NCBI GenBank assembly: GCA_005784505.1
Contig: VCAZ01000166.1
Span: 682,001 to 746,000 of the forward strand
Length of the DNA: 64,000 nucleotides
Source of the DNA: Bagarius yarrelli
Taxonomy: Eukaryota; Chordata; Actinopteri; Siluriformes; Sisoridae
Direction of reading: 5' to 3'
The notes under the pieces are model-generated. The model saw only the letters and a program-made list of their open reading frames with translations. It had not been told where the DNA came from and made no database searches. The position numbers and the translations under genes were made by a program. Positions 25,195-36,130 of this stretch are shown piece by piece (the stretch's first letter is position 1; every line of letters starts with the position of its first letter).

Positions 25195-26110
25195 TCAATC
25201 AACTCCATCATTGTAAGGTTACCCCTGGTTACAGACCCACAACCCTACTATTTCATTGACCGAGCGAGACATCCCACAATGGTCGACCCACTGCCACTAG
25301 AACTGTTTTCACCCTGTACACTCCGCACCATGCCTCATCAAATTGTGTGCCACAGAAAGACGGACTGCAACCAAATCCCACTGGAATACAGAGACCTTAC
25401 AGAGGTCTTCGGCAAGGCCAAAGCGGCTCAGCTTCCACCTCATAGACCATGGGATTGCACTATAGAACTTTTAACTAATGCCAGTCCTCCCAAGGGTCGT
25501 ATTTATCATCTGTCTCAGCCAGAAAGCCAAGCTGTACAGGCTTGCGTAGATGAAGCCCTAGCCTCGGGTTTCTTCTGCCCCTCTGTCTTTTTCAGCCTCA
25601 GGCTTTGTGGAAAAAAAGGATAGCGCATTAATTATCGTGGTCTTAATGCCGTGACAGTAAAATACCGATATCCTCTGCCACTAGTACCCGCTGCCCTTGA
25701 GCAATTATGTGAAGCCTGATTATTTACCAAGCTTGATCTGTGCAGTGTCTACAATTTAATAAAGATTCCGGAGCGAGACAAATGGAAGACGGCATTCATC
25801 ACCACAAGGGGCCATTATAAGTATCTGGTAATGCTGTATTTACTCTGTAAAGCACCAGCAGTGTTCCAATCATTTGTTAACAAGATTTTCCGAGACCTCC
25901 TGAATCTGTGTGTCATAGCGTACATAGACGTATCATTGACTATCCACGCTCTTTCTCTCAACATGTTCAGCAGGTTAGCACTGTGTTACATTGACTCAGG
26001 AAACACAAACTGTTTGTCAAGGCTAAGAAATGTGGGTTTCACCAAGATCATGTCAAGTTTTAGAGTTACCACATCAGTACACAAGGGGTTGCTATGGAGC
26101 ACTCAGAGGT
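25195..26110 (+). pseudogene. Reverse transcriptase relic (Ty3/gypsy)
   Basis: An open part (about 25200-25623) has the pre-RT and finger region, including YRDLTEVFGKAKAAQLPPHRP and LSQPESQAVQA. In a second frame (25640-25830) come YRYPLP, FTKLDL and FITTRGHYKYLVM, then APAVFQSFVNKIFRDLL. The catalytic YxDD box is YID at 25921-25929 followed by Val; one base seems lost in the codon for the second Asp, and the downstream family residues continue in another frame. A stop lies at 25718-25720. The enzyme would copy element RNA into DNA; this copy is dead. Confidence 0.85.
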
Positions 26111-26189
26111 AAAGGCTGCGGTCGACTGTTCCCTACTTCAGACAGTCAAGGACCTTTAATGAGTTCACATCAGCTCCCACACTGCAACA

Positions 26190-26600
26190 TTCTGACCCTA
26201 CTCTACCATTTGTGGTGAAAGTGGATGCTTTAGACTGTTGGGGCCGTATTATCCCAAAGACATGGCAGCCCCTCCAAACTCCACCCTTGCACTTTCTTCT
26301 CCTGTAAGCTTACCCAGGCTCAACAAAATTATGATGTGGTGATAAGGAAGCTAATGGCCATGAAAGAAGCCTTGACAGAATGGAGACACTGGCTGGAGGG
26401 GAGGATCCATCTGTTTCTGGTGATCACAGATCACAAAAATATGAATTACTTAGAGTCTGCCAAATGCCTCAACTTCAGGCAACCACATTGGGCCTTGTTC
26501 TTTACTCATTTTAAGTCTTAGTGACCTATATTCCTGGATAAAAAATCATAAGGCCGATGCCTTGTCCCGAAGACACAACCCTACCTTACAAGATCCGTGC
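26190..26600 (+). pseudogene. RNase H relic (Ty3/gypsy pol)
   Basis: It follows the RT relic. Segments such as LPFVVKVDALDCWG near 26200, then MAMKEALTEWRHWLEG and VITDHKNMNYLESAKCLNF (about 26351-26480), match the RNase H domain of gypsy pol. The domain includes the Glu of the MKEAL helix and the TDH motif. A stop at 26519-26521 interrupts it, and the tail (about 26565-26580) continues in another frame. Confidence 0.75.
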
Positions 26601-27550
26601 CCTAAAGCCATTCTCAAGCCACAGATTATGGGAGCCTATGGGACATCAATGAGAAGATCGCTAAGGAACATCGAAATGAGCCTCCTCCAGCATCCTGTCC
26701 TCCTGGCCAACTCTATGTGCCAAGTACCTTGCACCCCCAAGTCATGTCATGGGTCTATACCGTCCTCAGCTCAGAGCATCCAGGCATTACGCGAACCAGA
26801 AAACTGGTTGAAAATGCCTACTGGTGGCCAGGGTGTTGGCAGGAAATTATGGACTTTGTAAACACCTGCCATGTCTGTGCACAGTCAAAAATGCAATGCC
26901 ACTTACCTGAAGGGCTTCTGGAACCGCTGCCAATACCACAACAGCCCTGGTCACACATATCCATAGACTTTATTACTGACCTCCCTAGCTCTGGATATTA
27001 ACTTCAGCCTCATTTACAGGTACCACCTGCAGTCAAACGGTCAAGTGGAGAGGTTGAACCAAGAGCTGGGAAGGTTATTGGGGTCTTATTCTGTTCATGA
27101 ACCAGAGTGGTGAAGCAAGTTCATTCCATGGGTTGCCTACGCATACAACTCTTTAACCCAGTCCTCCATGGGTCTCACTTCATTTCAGTTTGCTCTGGGA
27201 TACCAGCCACCCATGCTCCCCCAGCCGGGGGAACCAATGAATGTCCCTGCGGTTGAAGATTGGATGAGGCGTAGTGCTGAAGTTTGAGAAAGCACTCATG
27301 TTTGGCTACAAATAGCCATGCGAGCACAACACATCCTAGAAAACTGACCCTAATGCCCTCATCCAGATTATCAGCCAGGGCTACCGGTATGGCTTTCAAC
27401 CGGTATGGCTTTCATTTCAGGCAACACCAAGTAGGAATCTATACGTTTTGAATCCTAAGGGCTCACGAAGGACTTCTATTCTGCCCACCCTGAACGTCCT
27501 GCTCTTCGTCCTTGGGGACGCCCCTTAAGGAATGCCTGGAGGTGTGTTTA
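26600..27550 (+). pseudogene. Integrase relic with catalytic-core deletion
   Basis: The zinc-binding domain is present: HPGITRTRKLVENAYWWPG, then CHVC at 26867-26878. It runs into PWSHISIDFITDLP, which carries the first Asp of the DDE triad. At about 27000 the sequence jumps to QSNGQVERLNQELGR, which carries the final Glu, so the block with the second catalytic Asp is deleted. The C-terminal part (PWVAYAYNSLTQSSMGLT and on to about 27540) is broken by stops. A product could not integrate DNA. Confidence 0.8.
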
Positions 27551-27554
27551 GGAG

Positions 27555-27875
27555 GGGGGATAATCTAACGGTTCTGGCCTTCCACCACCAGAAGTCGTCC
27601 TCGCCTGAGTGCTAGCTCAGTTCTAAGTACACATTGCAAAGTATTGTTTGCTAGTCGACTTTACTAAGTGTATTCATGTTTATGTTCTTGTGTATGTCTG
27701 CCTCTGCTCTGCTTTTAGATTACGCTTTAGGATTTAAGATTATCCATTTGCCATTGCCTTTTGTGTGTACCGAACTTTGCCTTTTTTTTGACCAAATCTT
27801 TGGATTACTATGAAACCATTAAAGAAGCCGTTCTCTGCAACGGATGGGATTCCTCTCTGAAGTCTTTATTACAAA
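27555..27875 (+). repeat. Probable 3' LTR of the Ty3/gypsy element
   Basis: It follows the pol terminus and a purine run (GGAGGGGGGA near 27550), which could be the polypurine tract that primes plus-strand synthesis. It holds an ATTAAA polyadenylation-type signal near 27818. It ends near 27870, before unrelated AT-rich sequence. No 5' partner is in the window, so the boundaries are inferred. Confidence 0.5.
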
Positions 27876-29713
27876 TACATTGATACATGCTTTTCTAAAT
27901 AATTGTATACAACATGTACGTGCGGTATAAGTCATGTGTGAACAGTTCCTTTACCTTCATGACCAAAAGAAATGTGTGTGCGCATCAATAAAAAGTGAAC
28001 TTATACATTTTTTCCATTTTTTTATTTATGGTTATTAAAATACGACTTCTGATTATTACATTTTAAAAGGCTGTGATTTAATTAAATAAACTTAAACCCT
28101 GTTTTTTAGTAAGAATGTTGCTCTATTGCTGTTTTACGGGTTCACCGTTTCGAACATTTCGATTGTTCATTAGTGATTGTTTATGATTCACTGTATAAAT
28201 TCATTAATAGTTCATTTGGATCGTTATAATCAATACAGTCTTAATTCACTAACGTTGTCTTCTGACTATTATAAATTATTTAAATATAGTTTTTCTAATT
28301 TCATTTTGTGATTCAATGTTAATGCAGGAATCGTCATTATCAGTAAATTGTTTCAGAATCAATATATTACCTTTTCAGCCAATAAGATACTTTCAACCAT
28401 TTACTCAGTTAAAATTTTTTTGTTTTTTTAGTTAATCCAGGATCACATCTTACTTGGCAAAATCATGTCTACCCTTGTCCACACTGATAGACAAGCTTTT
28501 ATTACAGCTTTATGCAGTATAAGATTTAATCACTGCCCAATCACATCAACATCAGTCCTAGACCGATCAGCCATAACAGAAAAAGCACTGAAAGGAAAGA
28601 TGAATAACACTGATTATCTCGTTACACTGGTACCTGTCAGGGGTGGGATATATTATGCAGCAAGGGAACAGTTGTTAAAATAAATGTGTTCAAAGCACAA
28701 AAAATTGTACAATGTAAGATTATAAGTAAATATGAAAAGGGCTTAGGACACTTCGAGAATGATTTAATGACTAGGCCTCCATATCTCAATCTGCGAAAAA
28801 TTCTGAGCAAACCATACCATTCCATCGAGACCTCACATCACAACTTACTGTACAGGTCCTAAAGAAGCTATTGCTAGTGTCTTAATGCCAAATACCACAG
28901 CACATCCTCAGAAGTCCTATGATGTCAAAACATCCCTTCTTAACAACAACACGGCTGCTAGCAGCAACAGGTATATCTGGACAGATGAGGAGCTGCATTG
29001 CTAGGACATTTATTACCTGCCCGATGGGTACTAATTAAAGTCCCGTCTCCATTATTAGTTACTCCGAATAAATTTTGTTGTAGCAAACATTAAAACCATG
29101 TGATTAATCGGCTGTTTACATTCCATTAAGCTTGCCTTGTTTTATTTACTGTTGATTACTAGGTTACCGATAACACCAGCAGTCGATTGAACAACTTAAT
29201 GAAAACACACCTAATTGACATTTGTGGGTTTTTCTTCTTGTTGTTGTACTTTAAGATAGAAACCCAGCGAATTCCTGAAAGATTGTTGTGATGACACATA
29301 GTGACTTACAGGATATTAGACAGTTTTTATTGTTATGGCTAAATTAAATATGTTGATGCGGTCAGATGCAAAATATTTAAGGGTTTTTTGTGTAATAATA
29401 ATAATAAAAGTGAGTGAGTCTATGGATTTCCACCTGTTTTGCTGTGTATAATCAGTTGATCTTTCCTTTTAATAAACGCCGCTGCTTAGTTATAATAAAA
29501 TTGACACTGGTCCTTTCCAAAAAAGGTCACTGGTGTAGCAGGAAAGAAAGGAGGAGAATATTTTGTGCTTTGTGTCATAATTGTCTTAAAATCATTCTTC
29601 TAATAATAATTCATTTGAAATGTCTGTTTTCAGAAAGGAGTTATTTTGAAGTGAGGTAAAGAGTGAAATCCAGCCATCCATGGACGGGACACAATCAATA
29701 ATGTTAACTAACG
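27876..29713. other. Gene-free AT-rich sequence
   Basis: No exon or transposon recognised; short frames at 28465-28683 and 29414-29659 have no recognisable similarity. Confidence 0.55.
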
Positions 29714-29909
29714 GGGAAGTGGTGGCTCATGGTTAAGGTGTTGGATTACCAACCCGAAGGTTGTGGGTTCGATTCCCGGCTCCGGCAAGCCACCACCGTT
29801 GGACCCCTGAGCAAGGCCCTTAACCCCCAATTGCTCAGTTGTATAACAAGGAATGTTGTAAGTCGCTCTGGATAAGGACGTCTGCCAAATGCTGCAAATG
29901 TAAATGTAA
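29714..29909 (+). mobile_element. tRNA-headed SINE, family A, copy 3 (best preserved)
   Basis: The head GTGGCTCATGGTTAAGGTG (A-box region) is followed by the exact B box GGTTCGATTCC (29765-29775). Then come CCTGAGCAAGGCCCTTAACC, the tail GTAAGTCGCTCTGGATAAGG, and AAATGTAAATGTA at the end. It is complete and little diverged, so it is probably a young insertion. It is not a functional tRNA gene: there is no acceptor stem pairing or anticodon arm. Confidence 0.8.
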
Positions 29910-30769
29910 CTTTGCAAAAGCACACTACTGCTTACTACTGGTACAGACTGTCAGCTCATTTCCCCTAAAGTGAACAAGAAAATCATGAACTAATCAATAT
30001 CACAGTGATCACGTCGCATCAGAAACAAAAAAAGATTTACAATTATATGCTGTGATAATATTCTAATAGCCAAGTGTTAGATTTAGGCTTACAGAAATTA
30101 AATAAACGCATTACTTACCATTTAAAAAAAAGCGGAAGGCTTTACTCCACATACACGTCCATATGCTAAGGACATCATTACATATGCGCCGCAAGGAATT
30201 TATTTTACCAGAAAAAAACATATCAATAATTACATTACCAAATAAATTACCTAAGCTACCTTAAAATGCCATACATTTAGTGCAAATTAAAACACAACAA
30301 AAAAAAATTGGAGGTGGGGCTATAAGTGCTCATGAGTGCGAGCGGACATATAAGCGACTAGCTCTTAGGACTAAGCTTGGAATTCCAACTTGTTTGTGCA
30401 ATATGCTTGTGTAATACATGTTGTGTAATGTAGATCCAGACACTTACAGGGAAAACCCCCCCAAAAATAGGTAGCTGTTAAAGTGAATAATACATAACAT
30501 GGCATATAACATATTAGAAAGCAGATTTTGTGCCAGAAATGCTCCTTTACCAGCTGGCAGCTCATTTTATCAGTCTGCTGCGAGGTGCGAAACAGAGCAG
30601 TGATGAGTTTAAAAACTTGCTTTAGTCACAACCTAATAACCTATTTATAATACAACGCTCACTCCAATAAAGTTTAGAGAGGCTGTGTAAATATTACTTA
30701 AAAACAGAATGCAATGATTTGCAAATATCATAAACTTAGAAAACCTATCTAATTTGTAAACCAAAAAAA

Positions 30770-30945
30770 TGCTGTAGTGTAGTGGGTTAAGGCGTGGGCA
30801 CCCACATGTGCAGTTGCACTCGGCAACCCAGGTTTGAGTCAGGTCCTTAACGCCCCACCCTCCCCTTCTCTATCTTCCCTACTTTATTTTGTCTGTCCTA
30901 TAAAGAAAGGAAAACTGCTCAAAAGAATCTTTAAAAAAAGAAAAA
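30770..30945 (+). mobile_element. tRNA-headed SINE, family B
   Basis: The head GTAGTGTAGTGGGTTAAGGCG is followed by the B box GGTTTGAGTC (30831-30840). Then come a C/T-rich body (CGCCCCACCCTCCCC) and a tail with GTCTGTCCTATAAAGAAAGG and A-rich runs. This is a different SINE family from the GTCGCTCTGGAT-tailed copies. It is probably full length. Confidence 0.7.
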
Positions 30946-31117
30946 CGGACCATTGAGATCGAAGGCAGGAACAAGTCTAAAAAAAATCCTAAAACGGAAA
31001 ATATGACAAAGGCCCAAGACTGTTCAAAAGTTTGAATCACGTTTCAAACAATGATTCTCTCCCAAAAACTTCAGAAAATGTTAAAGGAAGAGAGAATGCT
31101 ATCCTGTGGTAAACACT

Positions 31118-31269
31118 GGCAAGTGGTAGCGCAGTGGATGTTGGACTGCTAACTGGAAGATTGAAGATTCCCACCACCCTCAAGCTGCCACTGCTGGGCC
31201 CCTGAGCAAGGTCCTTAAACCCGAATTGCTCACTTGTACAAAGGAGATAAATGTAAGTCGCTTTGGTAG
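31118..31269 (+). mobile_element. tRNA-headed SINE, family A, copy 4
   Basis: AAGTGGTAGCGCAGTGGATG starts the head. The B box has decayed to GAAGATTCCCA. The body GGGCCCCTGAGCAAGGTCCT and the tail AAATGTAAGTCGCTTTGG remain. It is older and more diverged than the copy at 29.7 kb. Confidence 0.7.
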
Positions 31270-31894
31270 TAACAGTACTATCAGTAATGTAATAGTAAGT
31301 TTGGTGCATAATGGATGGGGTGAATGGACCCCGACCCAAGATTCTTAGATTAATTGCTAGCAACAATACAGTGTCGAAATAAAATGATTAATATGGCACC
31401 TCTTGTGTTTAGATTAATAGTCTTTGAATGCATTCATGCTTGTGAATCAATTGATCAGATTCATCCAAATGACTCGTTTATGAATCATCCGCCGCTATTC
31501 CCGAATCGTGCTGAGTAATATAAACATGAAATAAATTCTGATTGACATTAATAGCTACTCACTGTGTAAATAAAGACATAAAACAGCAGGGAAATATACC
31601 CCTGGCATGTATACATCTTTTGTTGGGGATAATTAGAGTAACACTACAAAATTGCAGACATCAGGGAAAAAAATAATTTGCGAGAACCGATAATGATTTC
31701 ATGGTGTGGGGAAAAAAAAATGAAAAAAATGAGAAAGAGAGAGAAAAAAGTGAGAAAGAATGTAAGAGAAGGTGTTGACAAAGAAAGTGAATAATTAAGC
31801 ACCAGTCTTTAGCACCCAGCTTCTCTTTCATGCCCATTGGTTCTCTCCAATTAGCTAAACACCTGTCAGGGTGTGCAGGGATAAAAGCGTGCAT

Positions 31895-31895
<1 letters not shown>

Positions 31896-31926
<31 letters not shown>
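31896..31926. repeat. (CA)n microsatellite
   Basis: Fifteen CA units. Confidence 0.93.
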
Positions 31927-31931
<5 letters not shown>

Positions 31932-32015
31932 CCAGAGAGCGAGCTATCATCAGAGACAGTCACTTATGCAGGAAGCAAAGCGTTTAACTATTTCACCTGA
32001 GATATTTCTGATTTA

Positions 32016-32053
32016 GTGTGTGTGTGCGTGTGTGTGTGTGTGTGTGCGTGTAC
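32016..32053. repeat. (GT)n microsatellite
   Basis: GT units with GCGT interruptions. Confidence 0.9.
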
Positions 32054-33287
32054 GTGCTTTGATTAGTTCTTACAATCCGCCCATGCTCTCCTGTCCAGTT
32101 CTACCATCTACTATGATTGATCACAAATATCGATTTTTTTCTTTTCCTCTTAATATTCGACAGAGAATAATTTCTCTCCACTAATACGATGCACTTTTTC
32201 TCCTCAGCTGTGTGATTTCCTTTCAATCACCACTTTTCTAATGTAGCTTTTTATCTTCTCCTTCTGCCATCCTTTCATCTCTTCATCCTTCTGGCTTCCC
32301 TCCCTCTCTCTCTCTTTCTCTCCATCTCTCTCTTTTTCTCTCTGGATATTTAGGTTGATTTATTGTATCTTGTTGGAAAGCCTGGCATTTAAATAACTCA
32401 AGTTTTGCTCACTAGAGCATAAAGACACTGTAGTTTTTTTGTTTAGTTTTTTTTTTAAAGATGGGTTAAAGAACACCAAATCTGTTCTTCATTACATACA
32501 TGCTTCTCTCATCACTTGTCCTCTTTCAGGTCATCCACCACCTATTAACTTGCCAAAGCAGGATTCATATGGGTTTCATTATTCCTGCATCTGTGTTGTT
32601 TCATACACACATTGTAATCATTATGTTAACAGGAAACACACATGTTCCCCAAAGAGGAAAAATAAAAACCAGGGACTATATAAGGGATGGGTAATAAATG
32701 AGACAATAGAGTGATTAGAGGACAAAAGAAGGGAGAAGTGGGAAAGATGTCCGACGTCGAAGCAAGACTTTATATAGAGACCAATTATTCACAGCGGTCA
32801 TTAGAGAGAGGTATCACTTTCCCTCATTTACTGAAAGGAACGAACGAGGGCGAGCAAGGGAGCGGCGGAGGAAGGGAGGGGAGAGTTTGCTGGTGGTGGG
32901 GGGGTGAGCAGGGTAATCATTAGAAAGAGATCATTTTCCTAGTGTCTGTAATGAGCGAAGAGCAACGCGTGCAGAGACAACAATAGACAAAATGTACAGG
33001 AAAGGAAAGGATGTATGGGTGTATAGATGGACACATGGATACACTCTCTGTGTATCTATGGCACACACATAACCACAGTACTTACAATAAATGTAAACCC
33101 TCCCCACCACACACACACATACATATTTATTGTCATTATTATTACTATGCACTACTATGCAAAAATACTGTCGGAGCCGGCCCAAAGCCGAATTTTATTT
33201 AAGGGCCCCTCGGTACCGCCAATATGATTAATTATTGTCAATTCTTGATTATTCGCACACTAAAAATCGAACACACCCATTTCTCAC

Positions 33288-33482
33288 AAAGTCCAAAAAC
33301 ATGTATGTTAGTGTGATTGGTAATTTTAAATAGTCAATAGGAGTGTAAGTGTGAATGTGTGTGGCCCTGTAATGGACTGGTGACCTGTCCAGGACGTACC
33401 TCTCCTGCCTTTTGTCCTTTTAGAGACAGCTGGGATAGACCCCAAATTAGGAAATAAGCGGGTATAGAAGATGAAATAATGA
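33288..33482 (+). mobile_element. SINE-like repeat, family E, 3' part
   Basis: It contains AAAGTCCAAAAACATGTATG, CTGTAATGGACTGGTGACCT, GTCCAGGACGTACC and GCTGGGATAGACCCC, the 3' half of the repeat whose longer copy is at 2.5 kb. The tRNA-like head is missing. Confidence 0.65.
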
Positions 33483-34200
33483 ATAAGTAATTTACTCTTG
33501 GTGCCCTCTGGTGGTCATGTGGGCCCTAAGCAGTTGCTTAGTTTGCTTATGCCTTGGGCTGGTTCTGCTGTGGATACATAGTTGCCTGCACTTTATCCCC
33601 TTTATTCTTACAGTTACATGTTTAAATTGTCTCTTTTTTACATCCTTTCTTAATTCTATGTTTAATACATTTATATATTTCTGTCTCAAAACATAATTTT
33701 CTTGACATGCTGCTCAATATGCCTGTAAATTGCCCCCTGGAGACAAATTTAAAAAAATGTTTTGAATTGAATGGATGAATAGGTGGAAGAAATGATAGAT
33801 GGATGCCTTGAAAGATAAAATGATGGATGGACAGTGGAAAGATTGAAAGGGGAAAAAAACTGCATGCGTTGGCAATTTAAACTATTCCTAATTAAATATA
33901 TTATTTGTCATGAAAGGAACTAATGTCAGATTGCTGTAAAAAATGGTGCAGGACTGTGTGTGGTTATGTCTCACAGATACTAGGTTGAAGGTTACATTAG
34001 TATAAGTAAATGTGTCTGGTGGACAGCATATACTGTAATTCAGGATGTGTTTCTGCCACACATCATAGATTCCCAGTATAAAGTAGAGATCTGTGATCGA
34101 CCCTGACCGGAGTAAAAGCAGTTCCTGAAAGCGATTGTTATGTGAGAGTCTAGAACAGAGAGAAAAGATGCTGCTTTTTTACGCAATCAAACAGCATGAT

Positions 34201-34206
<6 letters not shown>

Positions 34207-34286
<80 letters not shown>
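34207..34286. repeat. (TA)n microsatellite
   Basis: About 40 perfect TA units, 200 bases before the long polypurine tract. Confidence 0.96.
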
Positions 34287-34290
<4 letters not shown>

Positions 34291-34487
34291 GACACAAATT
34301 CCACGGGCTTCTACAGTTATGTATTTAAATCAGCACCAGCGTTTAATCACACGTAAGGAGACGGATTTAATTCATATTAAACATAGTTAAGGATTAACAG
34401 AAACACAGTGCATTAAAGTTTTTAATTAAAACTTATTTATTATTTATTTCACAAAATGCCCATGACGGGGGGTGTGCTGGGGAATAC

Positions 34488-34586
34488 AAGCGAGAGGTAG
34501 AGGTAGAGAGAGAGGGGAAGAGAGATAGAGGGAGAAATAGATAGATAGAAAGAGAGAGAGACGGAGAGATAGAGACAAAGAAAGAA

Positions 34587-34621
<35 letters not shown>

Positions 34622-34624
34622 GAT

Positions 34625-34655
<31 letters not shown>

Positions 34656-34675
34656 CGGAGATAGAGACAAAAGAA

Positions 34676-34713
<38 letters not shown>

Positions 34714-35222
34714 CAGACAGAGCTAGAGACAGAGAGAGAGAGAGAGACGGAGATAGAGACAAAGAGGGGGGGGGTTGTGGGAAAGACGGGGGATAGAGAC
34801 GAAGACAAAGAAAGGGAGAAACAGGGCGATTGAGAAAAAGATAGGGGGGATTGAGATAAAGAAGAGATAGGAAAAAAGAGAAAGAGAGAGAGAAAGGGAG
34901 AGAATGACGGAGATTGAGAGAGAGAGCATGAGAGAAAGGGGGTAGAGACAAAGAGAGCCGGGGGGGGCAGAGGGGGGGGGAAGAAGGAGAGAAAGAAGGA
35001 GAGAGAAAAAGAGAGGGAGATTGAGAGAAAGATTTAGGGGATAGAGATAAAGCGAGAGAGGAGAGAGGGGGGCAGAGAGAGAGAGACAGAGACAGAGAGC
35101 GAGAGAATGAGATTGAGAGAAAGGGCGAGATAGAAAGAGAGGGGGGCTAGAGACGAAGAGAGATAGGAGAGAAAGGGGGATAGAGAGAGAGAGCAAGAGT
35201 GAGAGAAGGAGAGAGAGAATAA
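34488..35222. repeat. Long polypurine (GA-rich) tract
   Basis: About 735 bases of the plus strand are nearly all A and G, mostly (GA)n mixed with AGAC, GATA and G-runs (up to nine G near 34970). The three long minus-strand frames rich in Ser and Leu across it are artefacts of (CT)n. Such tracts can form triplex DNA. Confidence 0.93.
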
Positions 35223-35400
35223 AATGTGTAGTTTCAGCCCATCTTCTCTTCTGCTGGTTCATCGCTACATCATGTCGCCTAAGGGAACAATTAACTCACT
35301 TTTAAAGCCCATCAACGGAAGCCTTCCCTCCTCTTTCTCTCTTTCTTTCCCTCTCAACCTGGCCTACATCTATCCCACATGAAATTATTCTTCTCTCTTT

Positions 35401-35445
35401 TATTATTCCTCTCTCTCTCCCTCTCTCTCTCTTTTTTTTCTTCTT
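35401..35445. repeat. CT-rich microsatellite
   Basis: CTCTCTCTCCCTCTCTCTCT and a T-run in a wider pyrimidine-rich stretch (35325-35450). Confidence 0.8.
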
Positions 35446-35848
35446 TACCTTCCACTCATTAGTGCAAAGCTAAGTCCCTACATTTGCACTTTGCTTTCTG
35501 GCTTTTGTGTGTTTTTTGAAATGGTAACAGACCCTACTGTTCTGGAGATCCGGTTCATTCTCTCGAAAGATATGAAAAGCCTCTCGCTTTTGGAAGGCGA
35601 ACAATAGGCAGGCGAGAGGAGGATGTCTAATTGATGGCCAGATTTCATGGCTGGACTGTGTGCTGACAGCGCTTCCCAGCATATTGTACACTAGAGAGGA
35701 CAAAGGAGACAATGAGAAGTCGTTGTGATGGAATCTTAGGCTGGTGGGTAACGGACGCTACAGCGGGCTCCGTCTCAGAGAAATACACAATACTGTAAGA
35801 TAATTTCAGTGGCATGACTCTGCAAAAAACCTATTTGAAAAACAGCAT

Positions 35849-35849
<1 letters not shown>

Positions 35850-35879
<30 letters not shown>
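35850..35879. repeat. (CA)n microsatellite
   Basis: Fifteen CA units. Confidence 0.94.
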
Positions 35880-35880
<1 letters not shown>

Positions 35881-35968
35881 TATAGATATACCGTCATTGT
35901 GCTGTAGTATCTTATAGGGGACATTGGGGGAAACGGGTGACAGAAGGAGTAAAGCATGTATAAAAAAG

Positions 35969-36130
35969 AAATAGTGGTAATAATAATAATATATATCTTT
36001 ATTTTTACACAGCGTTTTTAATAGTCAAATCTCAAAGCGCTTTACACCTAAAACAACAAAAAGACCGTACAAAGAAAAAAATAAAATCACATCAAAATCA
36101 CAGATAAGCAAGGTTATGAAATTGGATTTT
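35969..36130 (-). mobile_element. LINE 3' tail with (TTA)n end
   Basis: On the minus strand the sequence GTGTAAAGCGCTTTGAGATT leads through AAAAACGCTGTG to AAAATAAAGATATA and a TTA trinucleotide tail (35972-35990 on plus). This is the usual 3' end of a teleost L2-like LINE or its SINE partner. Confidence 0.55.

Larger units (their letters stand above)
24000..27875 (+). mobile_element. Decayed Ty3/gypsy LTR retroelement
   Basis: The gag-pol order is recognisable on the plus strand: gag, aspartic protease, reverse transcriptase, RNase H, then integrase, followed by a probable 3' LTR. It resembles the fish lineage with a sushi-ichi-like gag. No 5' LTR is visible upstream of gag, so the left end is truncated. 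Stop codons and frameshifts run throughout, and part of the integrase core is missing. At about 3.9 kb it is shorter than an intact element (5-6 kb). It cannot move by itself. Confidence 0.85.
31270..33287. other. Gene-free; microsatellites and a unique block
   Basis: (CA)n and (GT)n repeats and CT-rich DNA (32270-32345). The block 32740-32850 (GACGTCGAAGCAAGAC, TTATATAGAGACCAATTATT) looks unique. No exon recognised. Confidence 0.5.

Noticed and set aside
29714..29909. Possible tRNA gene from the A and B boxes
   Set aside because: No cloverleaf can be drawn and the sequence continues into the SINE body and tail shared by several copies.
34433..35262. Minus-strand Ser/Leu-rich ORFs up to 179 codons
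   Set aside because: Artefacts of a (CT)n tract; overlapping frames all read as Ser-Leu repeats.
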